Shown: positions 42,257 through 52,519, numbered from the stretch's first letter. The stretch: 64,000 bases of DNA from Pseudomonas sp. M47T1 (GCF_000263855.1 NZ_AJWX01000003.1:186001-250000), one strand, 5' to 3'. The notes: generated from the letters alone by a model not told the origin. Made by a program: numbers and translations.

Positions 42257-43458
42257 CGCAGCAGCTCCAGGGATTTGTCCAGCGCCTCGAAGAAGCGCTG
42301 CAGGTCATCGCTGTCGTTGTACAGGCCCAGTGACACACGAATGGCACCCGCCAGCCCCAGGCTTTTCAGCAATGGCATGGCGCAGTGATGCCCTGCGCGC
42401 ACGGCAATGCCCTGTTCGGTGAGCAGGTGGGCCAGGTCGGCGTTGTGCACGCCGTCGATCACGAAGCTGGCCAGTGCCACCTGTGGCGTGCCCAGCAGGC
42501 GCACGCCTTCACGGTCGTTGAGGCCGCGCAGCAGCAGGCCATGCAAGGCGTGTTCATGGGCCATGACGGCTTCCTGGTCCAGGCTGGCCAGGTAATCCAG
42601 GGTGGCGCCCAGGCCGATCACGCCGGCCACCGGTGGTGTGCCGGCTTCAAAGCCCAGCGGGGCTGGGTGGAAGCTGGCACTTTGGTAATCGGCAACGTGA
42701 ACCATCTCGCCGCCAAACTGCCAGTGAGCCAGTTGGCCCAGGGCTTCGCTGCGCCCATAGAGTACGCCCACGCCATCCGGGCCATAGAGCTTGTGGCTGG
42801 AGAAGGCATAGAAGTCGCAGCCAAGCTGCTGCACGTCGTGGCGCCCATGCACCACGCCTTGGGCGCCATCCACCACCGTGACGGCGCCGTGGGCCTTGGC
42901 CATGGCCAGCAAGGGCTGTAGCGGTTGCCAGGCGCCGAGTACGTTGGACAACTGGCTCACCGCCAGCAGGCGCGTACGCGGGCCGATCAGTGTTGCCGCG
43001 GCATCCAGGTCGACCAGGCCGGCGGTGGTCAGGGGCAGCACCACCAGCTTGAGGCCGGCGCGCAGGGCAAGTTGTTGCCAAGGCAGCAGGTTGGCGTGGT
43101 GCTCCAGGGCGCTGATGACAATCTCGTCGCCGGGTTGGAAATGCGCTTGCAGGCCGTAGGCCAGCAGATTCAGCGCGCTGGTGGCGCCGTGGGTGAAGAT
43201 GATCTGGCTGGGGCTGGCAGCGTTGAGCCATTGCGCGACTTTTTCGCGGCTGGCTTCGAAGGCCTGGGTGGCCAGCGCGCCGGGCAGATGCTGGGCACGG
43301 TGCACATTGGCGGCGCCGTGACCGTAATAGTGGGCCAATGCATCAAGCAGGGCCTGGGGTTTCTGAGTGGTTGCCGCATTGTCCAGATAGGTCTGGTGCT
43401 GGCGTTGCAGAGCGGCGATGGCCGGGAAATCGGCACGCCAGGGGGAAGGCTGGAACAT
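42253..43458 (-). CDS. csdA: Cysteine desulfurase (CsdA/SufS class)
   Basis: PLP enzyme releasing sulfur from L-cysteine. 401 residues; PLP Lys223 in AFSSHKLYGPDGVG, Cys359 in VRAGHHCAMPLL as the active-site nucleophile (class II loop), and YLDNAATTQKPQ at the start. Start ATG 43458 (MFQPSPW); the frame runs to 43572 but the extra residues overlap the dapD end. Ends in a 4-bp overlap with the SufE-like gene. Confidence 0.93.
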   Translation of the reverse strand: MFQPSPWRADFPAIAALQRQHQTYLDNAATTQKPQALLDALAHYYGHGAANVHRAQHLPGALATQAFEASREKVAQWLNAASPSQIIFTHGATSALNLLAYGLQAHFQPGDEIVISALEHHANLLPWQQLALRAGLKLVVLPLTTAGLVDLDAAATLIGPRTRLLAVSQLSNVLGAWQPLQPLLAMAKAHGAVTVVDGAQGVVHGRHDVQQLGCDFYAFSSHKLYGPDGVGVLYGRSEALGQLAHWQFGGEMVHVADYQSASFHPAPLGFEAGTPPVAGVIGLGATLDYLASLDQEAVMAHEHALHGLLLRGLNDREGVRLLGTPQVALASFVIDGVHNADLAHLLTEQGIAVRAGHHCAMPLLKSLGLAGAIRVSLGLYNDSDDLQRFFEALDKSLELLR

Positions 43459-43514
43459 GGTATCGGGCTCGGGGCAGGCAGGCCCGGCGTGGTGCCGGGC
43501 CGGCGCGGTGCCGC

Positions 43515-44549
43515 TTAGTTGTGAGCGTGCAGCGCTTCGTTCAGCTCGATGGCCGACTTGTGGGTCTTGCATTCCACGGCGCCGGTTTCCGAGTTGCGAC
43601 GGAACAGCAGGTCGGTCTGGCCGGCCAGGTCACGGGCCTTGACTACCTTGACCAGCTGGTTCTTCTCGTCCAGCAGTGCCACCTTGGTGCCAGCGGTGAT
43701 GTACAGGCCGGCTTCCACGGTGTTGCGGTCGCCCAGGGGAATGCCGATACCGGCGTTGGCGCCGATCAGGCAGCCTTCGCCCACCTTGATGATGATGTTG
43801 CCGCCGCCCGACAGGGTGCCCATGGTGGAGCAACCGCCACCCAGGTCGGAGCCCTTGCCCACGAACACGCCGGCCGATACGCGGCCTTCGATCATGCCCG
43901 GGCCTTCGGTGCCAGCATTAAAGTTGACGAAGCCTTCGTGCATGATGGTGCTGCCTTCGCCGATGTAGGCGCCTAGGCGCACACGGGCTGCATCGGCGAT
44001 ACGCACGCCGGCCGGTACCACGTAGTCGGTCATTTTCGGGAACTTGTCCACCGAGAACACTTCCAGCAGCTCGCCCTTGAGGCGTGCTTCCAGTTGCAGC
44101 TCGGCCAATTCGGCCAGGTCCACGGCGCCCTGGCTGGTCCAGGCCACGTTTGGCAGCAGCGGGAAGATGCCGGCCAGGCTCACGCCGTGCGGTTTGACCA
44201 GGCGGTGCGACAGCAGGTGCAGCTTGAGGTAGGCCTCGGGGGTGCTGGTCAGTGCGGCGTCTTCGGCCAGCAGGGTGGCCACCAGCGGCTTGTGGCTTTC
44301 GGCCAGGCGGGTCAGCAGGGCCGCCTGGGCAGCGTCAACACCCTTGAGTGCTTCGGCCAGTTGCGCGGCTTGGGCGGTGGTGAAGGTGATGGCCTGGTTG
44401 CCACCGGTGTAGCCCAGTACCGGGCTGATGGCGGCGATCAGTTCGGCCGACGGCGAAACCAGTGGCTGGGCGTAGAACACTTCAAGCCAGGCGCCGTTGC
44501 GATTCTGGGTGCCAACGCCAAAGGCCAGGCTGAACAGGGTAGTGGACAT
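43515..44549 (-). CDS. dapD: 2,3,4,5-tetrahydropyridine-2,6-dicarboxylate N-succinyltransferase
   Basis: Succinylates tetrahydrodipicolinate using succinyl-CoA in diaminopimelate synthesis. 344 residues, the long pseudomonad DapD. A left-handed beta-helix is evident in the middle from hexapeptide-like repeats (IADAARVRLGAYIGEGSTIM, GTLSGGGNIIIKVGEGCLIG). ATG 44549 has GAGG 7 nt upstream. Lies 56 bp before csdA and 41 bp after the ArsC-like gene, a probable operon. Confidence 0.95.
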   Translation of the reverse strand: MSTTLFSLAFGVGTQNRNGAWLEVFYAQPLVSPSAELIAAISPVLGYTGGNQAITFTTAQAAQLAEALKGVDAAQAALLTRLAESHKPLVATLLAEDAALTSTPEAYLKLHLLSHRLVKPHGVSLAGIFPLLPNVAWTSQGAVDLAELAELQLEARLKGELLEVFSVDKFPKMTDYVVPAGVRIADAARVRLGAYIGEGSTIMHEGFVNFNAGTEGPGMIEGRVSAGVFVGKGSDLGGGCSTMGTLSGGGNIIIKVGEGCLIGANAGIGIPLGDRNTVEAGLYITAGTKVALLDEKNQLVKVVKARDLAGQTDLLFRRNSETGAVECKTHKSAIELNEALHAHN

Positions 44550-44590
44550 GCAGTTACCTCTTTGCAATGGATTGGGGCCTGTTGCCAGCA

Positions 44591-44941
44591 TTATTGCTGA
44601 ACGGCCGCCGCATAAATTTCGGGCCTGAAGCCCACGAGGGTCCGGTCGCCAAGGTCCAGCACCGGGCGCTTGATCATGGAAGGCTGGGCAAGCATCAGTT
44701 CGATGGCTTTTGCCTGGTCCAGATCGGCCTTCTGCTCGTCAGCGAGCTTGCGGAAGGTGGTGCCAGCGCGGTTGAGCACGGTTTGCCAACCGTGTTCGTT
44801 GCACCATTGAACCAGGTGCTCACGGTCGATGCCCTGGGTCTTGTAATCATGGAAGTCGTAGCCGGCGCCGTGCTCGTCGAGCCAGGTGCGGGCTTTCTTC
44901 ATGGTGTCGCAGGCCTTGATGCCAAACAGTGTATAAGCCAT
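44591..44941 (-). CDS. ArsC/Spx-family thioredoxin-fold reductase (YffB-like)
   Basis: 116 residues with the ArsC-type CDTMKK motif near the N-terminus (GIKACDTMKKARTWLDEHGA; Cys11) and a conserved FRPE near the end. Such YffB-like proteins are annotated as arsenate reductase-like but lack proof of arsenate activity. First gene of the minus-strand arsC-dapD-csdA-csdE group. Confidence 0.85.
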   Translation of the reverse strand: MAYTLFGIKACDTMKKARTWLDEHGAGYDFHDYKTQGIDREHLVQWCNEHGWQTVLNRAGTTFRKLADEQKADLDQAKAIELMLAQPSMIKRPVLDLGDRTLVGFRPEIYAAAVQQ

Positions 44942-45108
44942 GGTCTCAAAGGGAGCGGCCCGTGCGGAACGTGGCCTTGCTCAGCTGTCTCCTGGAAACG
45001 AATCGACGAATTATGCGGCATCGATTCTTTCGGCGCCATGACTGTTGCTTTGCAAAGCGCTTCCGAATGGGCTGCAAGCTTTCTTGCCAACGACCTTTTG
45101 GGCCGCAA

Positions 45109-45135
45109 AGCTCGCTGGCAAGCCTGCTCCCACAA
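45109..45135. repeat. Single REP-like unit (CTCGCTGGCAAGC type)
   Basis: GCTCGCTGGCAAGCCTGCTC at 45109 onward ends CCCACAA. A mirror-like CTTGCCAACGA lies at about 45081-45092, giving a weak inverted pair. The 295-bp gap between the ArsC-like gene and the antiporter gene contains this and no gene I can support. Confidence 0.6.
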
Positions 45136-45236
45136 GCGCGGTAATTGCGGCCCTACGGCCTGTGTGCGACGAATGTGCAGGGGCCATCTTTGTCCGCGGT
45201 GGTTAAGATGGTCCGTTTAAAGGGGAATTCTGTCTT

Positions 45237-46898
45237 ATGCAAACCGCCTATACCGTCCTGATCCTGCTGATGCTGGTCAGCATCTCGAGGCTGGTGGCGC
45301 GGGTGATACCGATTCCATTGCCGTTGGTGCAGATTGCCGCCGGGGCCCTGCTGGCCTGGCCGAGCCTGGGGCTGCACGTGGTGCTGGACCCGGAGTTGTT
45401 CCTGTTTCTGTTCTTGCCGCCGCTGCTGTTCTCCGATGGCTGGCGCATGCCCAAGCGCGACCTGTGGCGCTTTCGCGGTTCCATCCTGATGCTGGCTGTT
45501 GGCCTGGTGCTGTTTACCGTGGTGGGCGCCGGGTACTTCATTCACTGGCTGCTGCCGACCATTGCGTTGCCCGTGGCCTTTGCCCTGGCGGGGGTGCTGT
45601 CGCCCACGGATGCCGTGGCGGTGTCGGCCATTGCCCAAGACAAGCTGCCCACGCCGTTGATGCGCATCCTGCAGGGTGAGGCGCTGATGAATGACGCCTC
45701 TGGCCTGGTGACGTTCAAGTTTGCCTTGGCCGCGGCCATGACCGGTTACTTCTCCCTGGCCCAGGCCAGCCTCACGTTCGTCTTCGTGGCCTTGGGCGGG
45801 CTGGCCATCGGGGTGGCCTTGAGCTGGCTGGTGGGGCGCCTGCGCGTGTGGATGATTGCCCGGGGCTGGGACGACCCTGCCACCCACGTGGTGTTCATGT
45901 TGTTGCTGCCGTTCGCCGCCTATGTGGTGGCCGAGCGCGTCGGTGCGTCGGGCATTCTCTCGGCGGTGGCGGCCGGCATGATGCAGAGCTGGCTGGACCT
46001 GCTGCCGCGGCAGACCAGCACGCGGCTGCTCAACCGCAGCGTATGGTCGCTGCTGGAGTTCGCCTTCAATGGCCTGATCTTCCTGCTGCTGGGGCTGCAA
46101 TTGCCCGACATCATCAAGGCTGTCACCCGTCACGAGGCTACCCTGTGGCCAACCCTGGCTTATCGGATTTTCGATGTGGTGATTATTTTCGTCGCCCTGG
46201 TATTGCTGCGATTTGTCTGGGTGCAGATTACCTGGCGTTCCATTGGCCTGCTGCGCCGCCTGACGGGGCAGCAGAACCTCACCGTGATGCCCACCACTCG
46301 GTCCTGCTGGTTGTTGACCGTCGGCGGTGTGCGCGGCGCGGTGACCCTGGCCGGTGTGATGTCGGTACCGTTGCTGCTGGGCGCCGGCCAGGACTTCCCC
46401 GAGCGCGATTTGCTGATTTTCATCGCGGCGGGGGTGATTCTGTTGTCGCTGGTGGTGGCATGCCTGGGCTTGCCGCTGTTGCTGCGCGGCGTGGAAAAAA
46501 ACTCGGACGAAGCCTTGCGCAAGGAAGTGCGCGAAACCCGGCGCCGCACGGCCGAGGCGGCCATCCGCGCCCTGGAGAGCGAAGAGGTCAGCGACCCGGG
46601 CACGCCAACCCCGGATGCCGCGCAGGCGGCCCTGGCCACCGAGCTGAAAGCGCAGATCATGGCTGAATATCGCCACCAGTTGGCGATATTCAACGATTCC
46701 GCCGAAGCCCAGGCCCTGGCCCAGCAGATGGACCAGCTGGAGCGCCGCTTGCGCATCCGCGGCCTGCGCGCCCAACGTCTGGAGCTGTATGAGCTGCGCC
46801 GTCACCACCACATTGGCGATGACGTGCTGCGTGAAATACTCAGTGAGCTGGACATGAACGAGGCTAATCTGGGTGTCAGTCGTCAGGCGGTGGGGTAA
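45237..46898 (+). CDS. Cation/proton antiporter, CPA1 (NhaP/YjcE-like)
   Basis: 553 residues: about 12 membrane helices followed by a cytoplasmic C-terminal tail of roughly 130 residues rich in charged heptads (VRETRRRTAEAAIRALESEE; QMDQLERRLRIRGLRAQRLE), probably coiled coil. FLPPLLFSDGWRM, AGVLSPTDAVAVSAI and the GEALMNDASGLVTFKFALA motif (family Asn-Asp) mark CPA1. Expected role is Na+/K+-H+ exchange at the inner membrane. ATG 45237. Its last 16 bp overlap the convergent metzincin gene. Confidence 0.9.
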   Translation: MQTAYTVLILLMLVSISRLVARVIPIPLPLVQIAAGALLAWPSLGLHVVLDPELFLFLFLPPLLFSDGWRMPKRDLWRFRGSILMLAVGLVLFTVVGAGYFIHWLLPTIALPVAFALAGVLSPTDAVAVSAIAQDKLPTPLMRILQGEALMNDASGLVTFKFALAAAMTGYFSLAQASLTFVFVALGGLAIGVALSWLVGRLRVWMIARGWDDPATHVVFMLLLPFAAYVVAERVGASGILSAVAAGMMQSWLDLLPRQTSTRLLNRSVWSLLEFAFNGLIFLLLGLQLPDIIKAVTRHEATLWPTLAYRIFDVVIIFVALVLLRFVWVQITWRSIGLLRRLTGQQNLTVMPTTRSCWLLTVGGVRGAVTLAGVMSVPLLLGAGQDFPERDLLIFIAAGVILLSLVVACLGLPLLLRGVEKNSDEALRKEVRETRRRTAEAAIRALESEEVSDPGTPTPDAAQAALATELKAQIMAEYRHQLAIFNDSAEAQALAQQMDQLERRLRIRGLRAQRLELYELRRHHHIGDDVLREILSELDMNEANLGVSRQAVG

Positions 46899-47605
46899 GC
46901 CCGGCGCATGAAGGCCTTGTCCTTGCGGCTTATCCTGGTGTTTTGCGCCAGGGTCCAGTCGCCTAGGGTCAGCTCCTGCTTGACCGGGTAATGCATGATC
47001 GACCGGCGGTCGTAGCGGGTCGCCAGCAGCAGGCTGCGATCCAGTTTGTTCAGCAGGTTGTGGTCCACCTCCTCCCGGGCGACGCCCAGGGCCTCGAAAT
47101 GTGCGTAGACCTTGGGCAGGTCCCACGGAATGTCGGCGTCCGGATGCTGATGTTCGTGCTGGGCCCCCAGGCCGTGGCCGAACTCATGCAATACCGTGGA
47201 CTGAAAGCGCGGCTCGTGGGGCTTGATGCCCAGCACCATGGTGGCGTCGCTAGGGCCGACGGTCAGGGCATCGGTGCCGATCAGCGAGTAGTTGTCGTTG
47301 TAGCCGGTCAGGATCTTGATGTCGCCGCGCTTGCTCGCCACAAATTCGAAGGTGAGGTTTACCCAGGGTTGCCACAGCACGATGGCGTCGACAATCGCCT
47401 GGCGATGAGCGTCGTCGGGATCGTCGACGAAGGCGATCTGCAAGGTGCGCCCAGGTTTCCAGAACTTGCGGAATTCGCCAATGGCGCGTTTGCGCCGCCC
47501 GCCAGGTTCGGCAGTGTGCCCGTTGGCCGGGTTTTCTGCCAACGCAGCCGCCAGGGAGGCGGGCAGGCCGGGGGTGTTGGGCGCGACACAGAAGTGTGTG
47601 GGCAT
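46883..47605 (-). CDS. Metzincin-type zinc metalloprotease without signal peptide
   Basis: 240 residues with HEFGHGLGAQHEH (three zinc His and catalytic Glu) and a Met-turn SIMHYP about 60 residues later, as in astacins/M12-like enzymes. The N-terminus (MPTHFCVAPNTPGLPASLAA) carries no Sec or Tat signal and no C-terminal RTX repeats are present, so location is unclear: cytoplasmic, or exported by a non-Sec route. AAGGAG lies about 9 nt before ATG 47605. 3' end overlaps the antiporter gene by 16 bp. Confidence 0.82.
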   Translation of the reverse strand: MPTHFCVAPNTPGLPASLAAALAENPANGHTAEPGGRRKRAIGEFRKFWKPGRTLQIAFVDDPDDAHRQAIVDAIVLWQPWVNLTFEFVASKRGDIKILTGYNDNYSLIGTDALTVGPSDATMVLGIKPHEPRFQSTVLHEFGHGLGAQHEHQHPDADIPWDLPKVYAHFEALGVAREEVDHNLLNKLDRSLLLATRYDRRSIMHYPVKQELTLGDWTLAQNTRISRKDKAFMRRAYPTA

Positions 47606-47690
47606 GATGCAGGCTCCTTTTAGGCAAGAGCCTGCAGTCTTGGTGCTTCAGGCGGGCGCTGTGCGGTACATAACGCAGCGCCCGTTGAAA

Positions 47691-48887
47691 TCAGCGCTGC
47701 TGAATGAAGTCGCGAATGCGCTCGGCCGCTTCCACGCACTCGGCCAGTGGCGCGACCAGGGCCATGCGCACGCGGCCGGCACCCGGGTTGACGCCCTCCA
47801 CGTTGCGGGACAGGTACGAGCCCGGCACCACGGTCACGTGCTGCTGTTCGAACAGCTGTTGGCAGAACTGCGCGTCGTCCATGGGCACTTTCGGCCACAG
47901 GTAGAAGCTGCCGTCCGGGCGTTGCACGTCCAGCACCGGCGCCAGGATGTTCAACACGGCATCGAATTTCTCGCGATACAGGGCGCGGTTGGCGCGTACG
48001 TGCACTTCGTCATTCCAGGCGGCGATGCTCGCCAGTTGGGTCTGCACAGGCATGGCGCAGCCGTGGTAGGTGCGGTACAGCAGGAAGGCCTTGAGGATGT
48101 CGGCGTCGCCGGCCACAAAGCCTGAGCGCAGGCCAGGCAGGTTGGAGCGCTTGGACAGGCTGTGGAACACCACGCAGCGCTTGAAGTCGCTGCGGCCCAG
48201 TTCCACGCAAGCGCTGAGCAGGCCTGGCGGTGGCGTTTGTTCGTCGAAGTACAGTTCGCTGTAGCACTCGTCGGCCGCAATCACGAAGTCGTGCTCGTCA
48301 GCCAGTGCAATCAGCTTCTTCAAGGTTTCCATCGGCACCAGCGCGCCGGTGGGGTTGCCCGGCGAGCACAGGAACAGGATCTGGCAGCGCTGCCAGGTCT
48401 CGGCCGACACGGCGTCGAAGTCCGGGTTGAAACCGTTGCTGTCCAGGCAGGGCAGGTAATGCGGCGTGGCGCCGGCCAGGAAGGCCGCGCCTTCATAGAT
48501 CTGATAGAACGGGTTGGGGCTGATCACCAGGCCGTCATCGCTGCGCTCAACCACCGTTTGGGTGAAGGCGAACAGCGCTTCGCGGGTGCCGTTGACGGGC
48601 AGCACGTGGCGAGCCGGGTCGATCCACCCGGCGGGCACGCCGAAGCGGCGTTCGCACCAGGCGCCTATCGCTTCGCGCAGCGCCGGAATGCCCAGGGTGG
48701 TGGGGTACACGGCCATCTGGTCAAGGTTGGCGCTCAGCGCTTCGGCCACGAAGCTGGGCGAGCGGTGCTTGGGCTCGCCAATCGACAGGGCGATAGGGCG
48801 CTTGTCCGCGGTTGGCGTGACGGCGCCCAGCAGCTTGCGCAGTTTCTCGAACGGGTAGGGCTGAAGCTGGTTCAAAGCGTTGTTCAC
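47691..48887 (-). CDS. dapC: Succinyldiaminopimelate transaminase
   Basis: PLP class I aminotransferase of diaminopimelate synthesis. 398 residues; PLP Lys in VVFHSLSKRSNLPGLRSGFV, phosphate-binding LCSPGNPTGA, and the N-terminal MNNALNQLQPYPFEKLRKLL of the DapC clade. Start is GTG 48887 with GAGGA at 8-nt spacing. Ten bases after glnD, so cotranscribed. This clade assignment rests on the N-terminal region and the usual glnD-dapC order. Confidence 0.9.
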   Translation of the reverse strand: MNNALNQLQPYPFEKLRKLLGAVTPTADKRPIALSIGEPKHRSPSFVAEALSANLDQMAVYPTTLGIPALREAIGAWCERRFGVPAGWIDPARHVLPVNGTREALFAFTQTVVERSDDGLVISPNPFYQIYEGAAFLAGATPHYLPCLDSNGFNPDFDAVSAETWQRCQILFLCSPGNPTGALVPMETLKKLIALADEHDFVIAADECYSELYFDEQTPPPGLLSACVELGRSDFKRCVVFHSLSKRSNLPGLRSGFVAGDADILKAFLLYRTYHGCAMPVQTQLASIAAWNDEVHVRANRALYREKFDAVLNILAPVLDVQRPDGSFYLWPKVPMDDAQFCQQLFEQQHVTVVPGSYLSRNVEGVNPGAGRVRMALVAPLAECVEAAERIRDFIQQR

Positions 48888-48897
48888 GAACGTTCCT

Positions 48898-51600
48898 CTA
48901 AATGCTCAGGCGCGACAGCTCTACGCCGTTCGGCTGGCTGACACTCAGGTGGTCGACGATGGCATCCTGCAAGCGGCTGCACAGTTGCGGATCGGAAAGC
49001 GGTTGGTTATCGGCGTCGGTAATGAAGAACACGTCCTCCACCCGCTCGCCCAAGGTGGCGATCTTGGCGTTCTGCAGCGACAGGTCGAACTCCAGGAAAA
49101 TCTTGCCTATGCGTGCCAGCAGGCCGGGGCGGTCCGGAGCGCTGAGCTCCAGGATGGTCACCGGGCGCTGGGCATCGTTGTGGATGGTGACCTGCGGCGC
49201 GAAGGCAAAGTGCTTGAGCTGGCGTGGCACTCGGCGCTGGATGATATTGGGGTAGTCATCGGGGTTGCGCAGGGCTTCGGCCAGGCCGTCGCGAATCTCT
49301 TTCACGCGCACCGGGTTGTCGCCGATGGAACCGCCGTCGGTGTCCAGCACAATGTAGGTGTCCAGGGTGAACTGGCTGCTGGAGGTAATGATGCGCGCGT
49401 CATGGATGTTCAGGTTGAGCTGGTCCATGGCGGCCACGGTCACCGCGAAGAAGTCGTGTTGGTCGGGCGCATAGATGAAGATCTGCGTGCCACCCTCGAA
49501 CTCGCGCTGGGTGGTTTCCTTGATGAGCACCAGCGGCCCGCCATCCAGTGGTTGCTGGAGGATGGCGTCGCTGTGCCACGCCACATCGCCAGCGGTGTGG
49601 CGCAGGAAGTAATCGTCGCCCAGTTGCGACCACAGCTGTTCCACATCGTCAGGGTCGGTGCCGGCGCGCACCAGAATGTCCAGGGCAGCGCTCTGGGTCT
49701 GGCGGATCTGCTCTTCGCGGTCCAGCGGGTTCTCCAGGCCGCGGCGCAGGGCGCGCTTGGTCTCGGTGAACAGTTGGCGCAGCAGGCTGGCGCGCCAGCT
49801 GTTCCAGAGGCTGGGGTTGGTGGCGTTGATGTCGGCCACGGTCAGCACGTACAGGTAGTCCAGGTGCGTCTGGTCGCCCACCAGCTGGGCGAAGTCATGG
49901 ATCACCTGCGGGTCGGACAAGTCCTTGCGCTGGGCCGTGGTGGACATCACCAGGTGGTTTTGCACCAGCCACACGATCAGGCGGCTGTCCCACACCGGCA
50001 ACTGGTGGCGCTGGCAGAACGCCTCGGCGTCGATGGCGCCCAGGTCGGAGTGGTCGCCATGGCGGCCCTTGCCTATGTCGTGGTACAGGCCGGCCAGGTA
50101 GATCAGCTCGGGCTTGGGCAACTGGCCCATGAGCTTGCTGGCCAGCGGGAATTTTTCCGACACCGGCGTGTACTGCAGTTTGCGCAGGTGCTTGATCAGG
50201 TTCAGCGTGTGGGCGTCCACGGTGTAGATGTGGAACAGGTCATGCTGCATCTGCCCCACGATATGGCCGAACTCGGGCAAGTAACGGCCCAGGATGCCAT
50301 AGCGGTTCATGCGTCGCAGGTTGCGGTGAATGCCGATCTCGCACTTGAACAGCTCGATGAACAGGCTGGTGTTGCGGATGTCGTTGCGGAAATCGTCGTC
50401 GATCAAGTGGCGATGTTCGCGCAGCAGCCGAATCGTGTCGGCGCGCACGCCCTTGATTTCGGGGTTCTGCGCCATCAGCACGAAGATTTCCAGCATGGCG
50501 AACGGCGTGCGCTTGAACACGTTGGCGTGCACCGCTTCGATGTAGCCGTCATGCAGTTGGAAACGCGAATTGACCGGCTGGCTGACGCTGCCCACGTCAT
50601 CGGCGAGGATCACCTCTTCGAAGTGCTGGATGATCAGGTCGCTGAGCTCAGCGATGCTCATCACTACCCGGTAGTACTTCTGCATGAAGCGTTCGATGGC
50701 CAGCTTCGCGTCGCTGTCCTTGAAACCCAGCAGCCCGGCGATGCTGCGCTGGTGGTCAAACAGCAGCCGGTCTTCGGCGCGCCCGGCCAGCATGTGCAGG
50801 GCGTAGCGCACCTTCCAGAGGAATTCCTGGGAACTGGCCAGCAGGTTGTTCTCGCTTTCCAGCAGGAAGCCTTCACCGGCCAGGGCGTGCAGGTTCAGGG
50901 TGCCGTACTGGCGGCGCGCTACCCAGAGGATGGTCTGGATATCACGCAGGCCGCCGGGCGAACCCTTTACGTTGGGTTCCAGGTTGTATTCGGTGTCGTT
51001 GTACTTGTGGTGCCGGGCCTTTTGCTCGGCGCGCTTGGCCAGGAAGAAGTCCTTGCTGGGCCACATGTGCGCAGTGCTGGTGACCTCCAGCATCGCCTTG
51101 CGCAGGCGCTCGGGGCCGGCCACGGTACGGCTTTCCATGAGGTTGGTGATGATGGTCAAGTCGCCACGGGCCTGCTCGGCGCATTCCTCGATGGAACGCA
51201 CGCTCTGGCCCACTTCCAGGCCGATGTCCCACAGCAGGGTGAGAAAGCGCTCGATGGAATCGCGGAAAATCTCGTGGTCCGAACTTTCCAACAGAATCAG
51301 CAGGTCGATGTCGGAATAGGGGTGCAGTTCGCCCCGGCCATAACCGCCCACGGCCACCAGGGCGATATCGGCTTCCTCGCTCCAGTCGAAGTGGTTCCAG
51401 GCCTGCTGCAGGATATTGTCGACGAACCAGGCACGGTCCTCGATCAGGCGGCGAATATCGCGGCCGCTGCGAAAACGTGCGTCGAGCACTTCGCGGGCCT
51501 GGCGAATGGCTTTCTTGAACGCGGCGATGGGGCTCGCCTTCAGGGCCAGTTCCGCCTGGAACTGACCGCGATCGAACAACTCCGGATCCACCTGGGGCAT
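48898..51600 (-). CDS. glnD: Bifunctional PII uridylyltransferase/uridylyl-removing enzyme
   Basis: Senses glutamine and (de)uridylylates PII (GlnB/GlnK), controlling nitrogen assimilation. 900 residues: nucleotidyltransferase motif [19 protein letters not shown] (about 85-103), HD uridylyl-removing domain ([12 protein letters not shown] about 507), and two C-terminal ACT domains with the final stretch [17 protein letters not shown]. Start ATG 51600 (MPQVDPELF); the frame extends to 51795 but crosses a REP pair. dapC follows. Confidence 0.95.
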   Translation of the reverse strand: MPQVDPELFDRGQFQAELALKASPIAAFKKAIRQAREVLDARFRSGRDIRRLIEDRAWFVDNILQQAWNHFDWSEEADIALVAVGGYGRGELHPYSDIDLLILLESSDHEIFRDSIERFLTLLWDIGLEVGQSVRSIEECAEQARGDLTIITNLMESRTVAGPERLRKAMLEVTSTAHMWPSKDFFLAKRAEQKARHHKYNDTEYNLEPNVKGSPGGLRDIQTILWVARRQYGTLNLHALAGEGFLLESENNLLASSQEFLWKVRYALHMLAGRAEDRLLFDHQRSIAGLLGFKDSDAKLAIERFMQKYYRVVMSIAELSDLIIQHFEEVILADDVGSVSQPVNSRFQLHDGYIEAVHANVFKRTPFAMLEIFVLMAQNPEIKGVRADTIRLLREHRHLIDDDFRNDIRNTSLFIELFKCEIGIHRNLRRMNRYGILGRYLPEFGHIVGQMQHDLFHIYTVDAHTLNLIKHLRKLQYTPVSEKFPLASKLMGQLPKPELIYLAGLYHDIGKGRHGDHSDLGAIDAEAFCQRHQLPVWDSRLIVWLVQNHLVMSTTAQRKDLSDPQVIHDFAQLVGDQTHLDYLYVLTVADINATNPSLWNSWRASLLRQLFTETKRALRRGLENPLDREEQIRQTQSAALDILVRAGTDPDDVEQLWSQLGDDYFLRHTAGDVAWHSDAILQQPLDGGPLVLIKETTQREFEGGTQIFIYAPDQHDFFAVTVAAMDQLNLNIHDARIITSSSQFTLDTYIVLDTDGGSIGDNPVRVKEIRDGLAEALRNPDDYPNIIQRRVPRQLKHFAFAPQVTIHNDAQRPVTILELSAPDRPGLLARIGKIFLEFDLSLQNAKIATLGERVEDVFFITDADNQPLSDPQLCSRLQDAIVDHLSVSQPNGVELSRLSI

Positions 51601-51655
51601 CGAATGGGCCTTCCTGAACTGAATAGTGAGCTGAAGTTGTTCCTGGTGTTCTTCA

Positions 51656-51724
51656 TGTGGGCGCTGGCGTGCCGGCGGGCGTTTGGTGGCCGCCAATAAA
51701 CTCGCTGGCAAGCAGCGCCCACAG
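51656..51724. repeat. REP pair (CTCGCTGGCAAGC type) between glnD and map
   Basis: TGTGGGCGCTGGCGTGCCGG (51656 onward) is roughly inverted relative to CTCGCTGGCAAGCAGCGCCC (51701 onward). The arms differ at a few bases, so the pair is partly degenerate. Divides glnD from map; the glnD frame runs through it, which is why the later start was chosen. Confidence 0.6.
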
Positions 51725-51736
51725 GCATCCATTACA

Positions 51737-52519
51737 TCAGGCAGAGACGCGTGGGATGGTGTCGTCGGCCCGCAAGGTGAAGATCTCATAACCACTGGCG
51801 GTTACCACCAGGGTGTGCTCCCACTGGGCCGACAGCTTGCGGTCCTTGGTGATGGCGGTCCAGCCGTCGCCCAGCACCTTGGTGTCGGCCTTGCCCTGGT
51901 TGATCATGGGTTCGATGGTGAAGGTCATGCCTTCCTTCAGTTCCATGCCGGTGCCGGCGCGGCCGTAATGCAGGATCTGCGGTTCTTCGTGGAACACCTT
52001 GCCGATGCCGTGGCCGCAGAACTCGCGCACCACCGAGAAGCCGTTCTTTTCAGCGTGCTTTTGGATCACTTCGCCGATGTCACCCAGGCGGCAGCCCGGC
52101 TTGACCAGCTCGATGGCCTTGTACAGGCATTCCTGGGTCACCTGGGACAGGCGCTCGGCCCACACCGGCACCGTGCCCACGTGGAACATGCGGCTGGTGT
52201 CGCCGTGGTAGCCGTCCTTGATCACCGTGACGTCGATGTTCACGGTGTCGCCGTCCTTCAGCGCCTTGTCACCCGGGATGCCGTGGCACACCACGTGGTT
52301 GATCGAGGTGCAGATCGACTTGGGGAAGCCCTTGTAATTCAGCGGTGCAGGGATGGCCTTCTGCTCATTGACGATAAAGTCATGGCACAGTCGGTCCAGC
52401 TCCTCGGTGGTCACGCCAGGCTTGACGTGCGGCTCGATCATTTCCAGCACTTGCGCGGCCAGGCGGCCGGCAATGCGCATTTTCTCGATGTCCTCGGGAG
52501 TCTTGATGGTGACGGTCAT
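51737..52519 (-). CDS. map: Methionine aminopeptidase, type I
   Basis: Removes N-terminal Met from nascent proteins. 260 residues; metal ligands appear in [20 protein letters not shown] (Asp), [15 protein letters not shown] (His), TFTIEPMIN (Glu) and [10 protein letters not shown] (Glu). ATG 52519. Divergent from rpsB, whose leader fills most of the 343-bp gap; in E. coli the same map-rpsB arrangement occurs. Confidence 0.96.
   Translation of the reverse strand: MTVTIKTPEDIEKMRIAGRLAAQVLEMIEPHVKPGVTTEELDRLCHDFIVNEQKAIPAPLNYKGFPKSICTSINHVVCHGIPGDKALKDGDTVNIDVTVIKDGYHGDTSRMFHVGTVPVWAERLSQVTQECLYKAIELVKPGCRLGDIGEVIQKHAEKNGFSVVREFCGHGIGKVFHEEPQILHYGRAGTGMELKEGMTFTIEPMINQGKADTKVLGDGWTAITKDRKLSAQWEHTLVVTASGYEIFTLRADDTIPRVSA

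Noticed and set aside
45153..47126. 657-codon minus-strand open frame over the antiporter
   Set aside because: Antisense shadow with Gln/His-rich composition; the plus-strand frame has CPA1 motifs.
48880..51699. 939-codon plus-strand open frame over glnD
   Set aside because: Antisense shadow; composition typical of the reverse complement of GC-rich genes.
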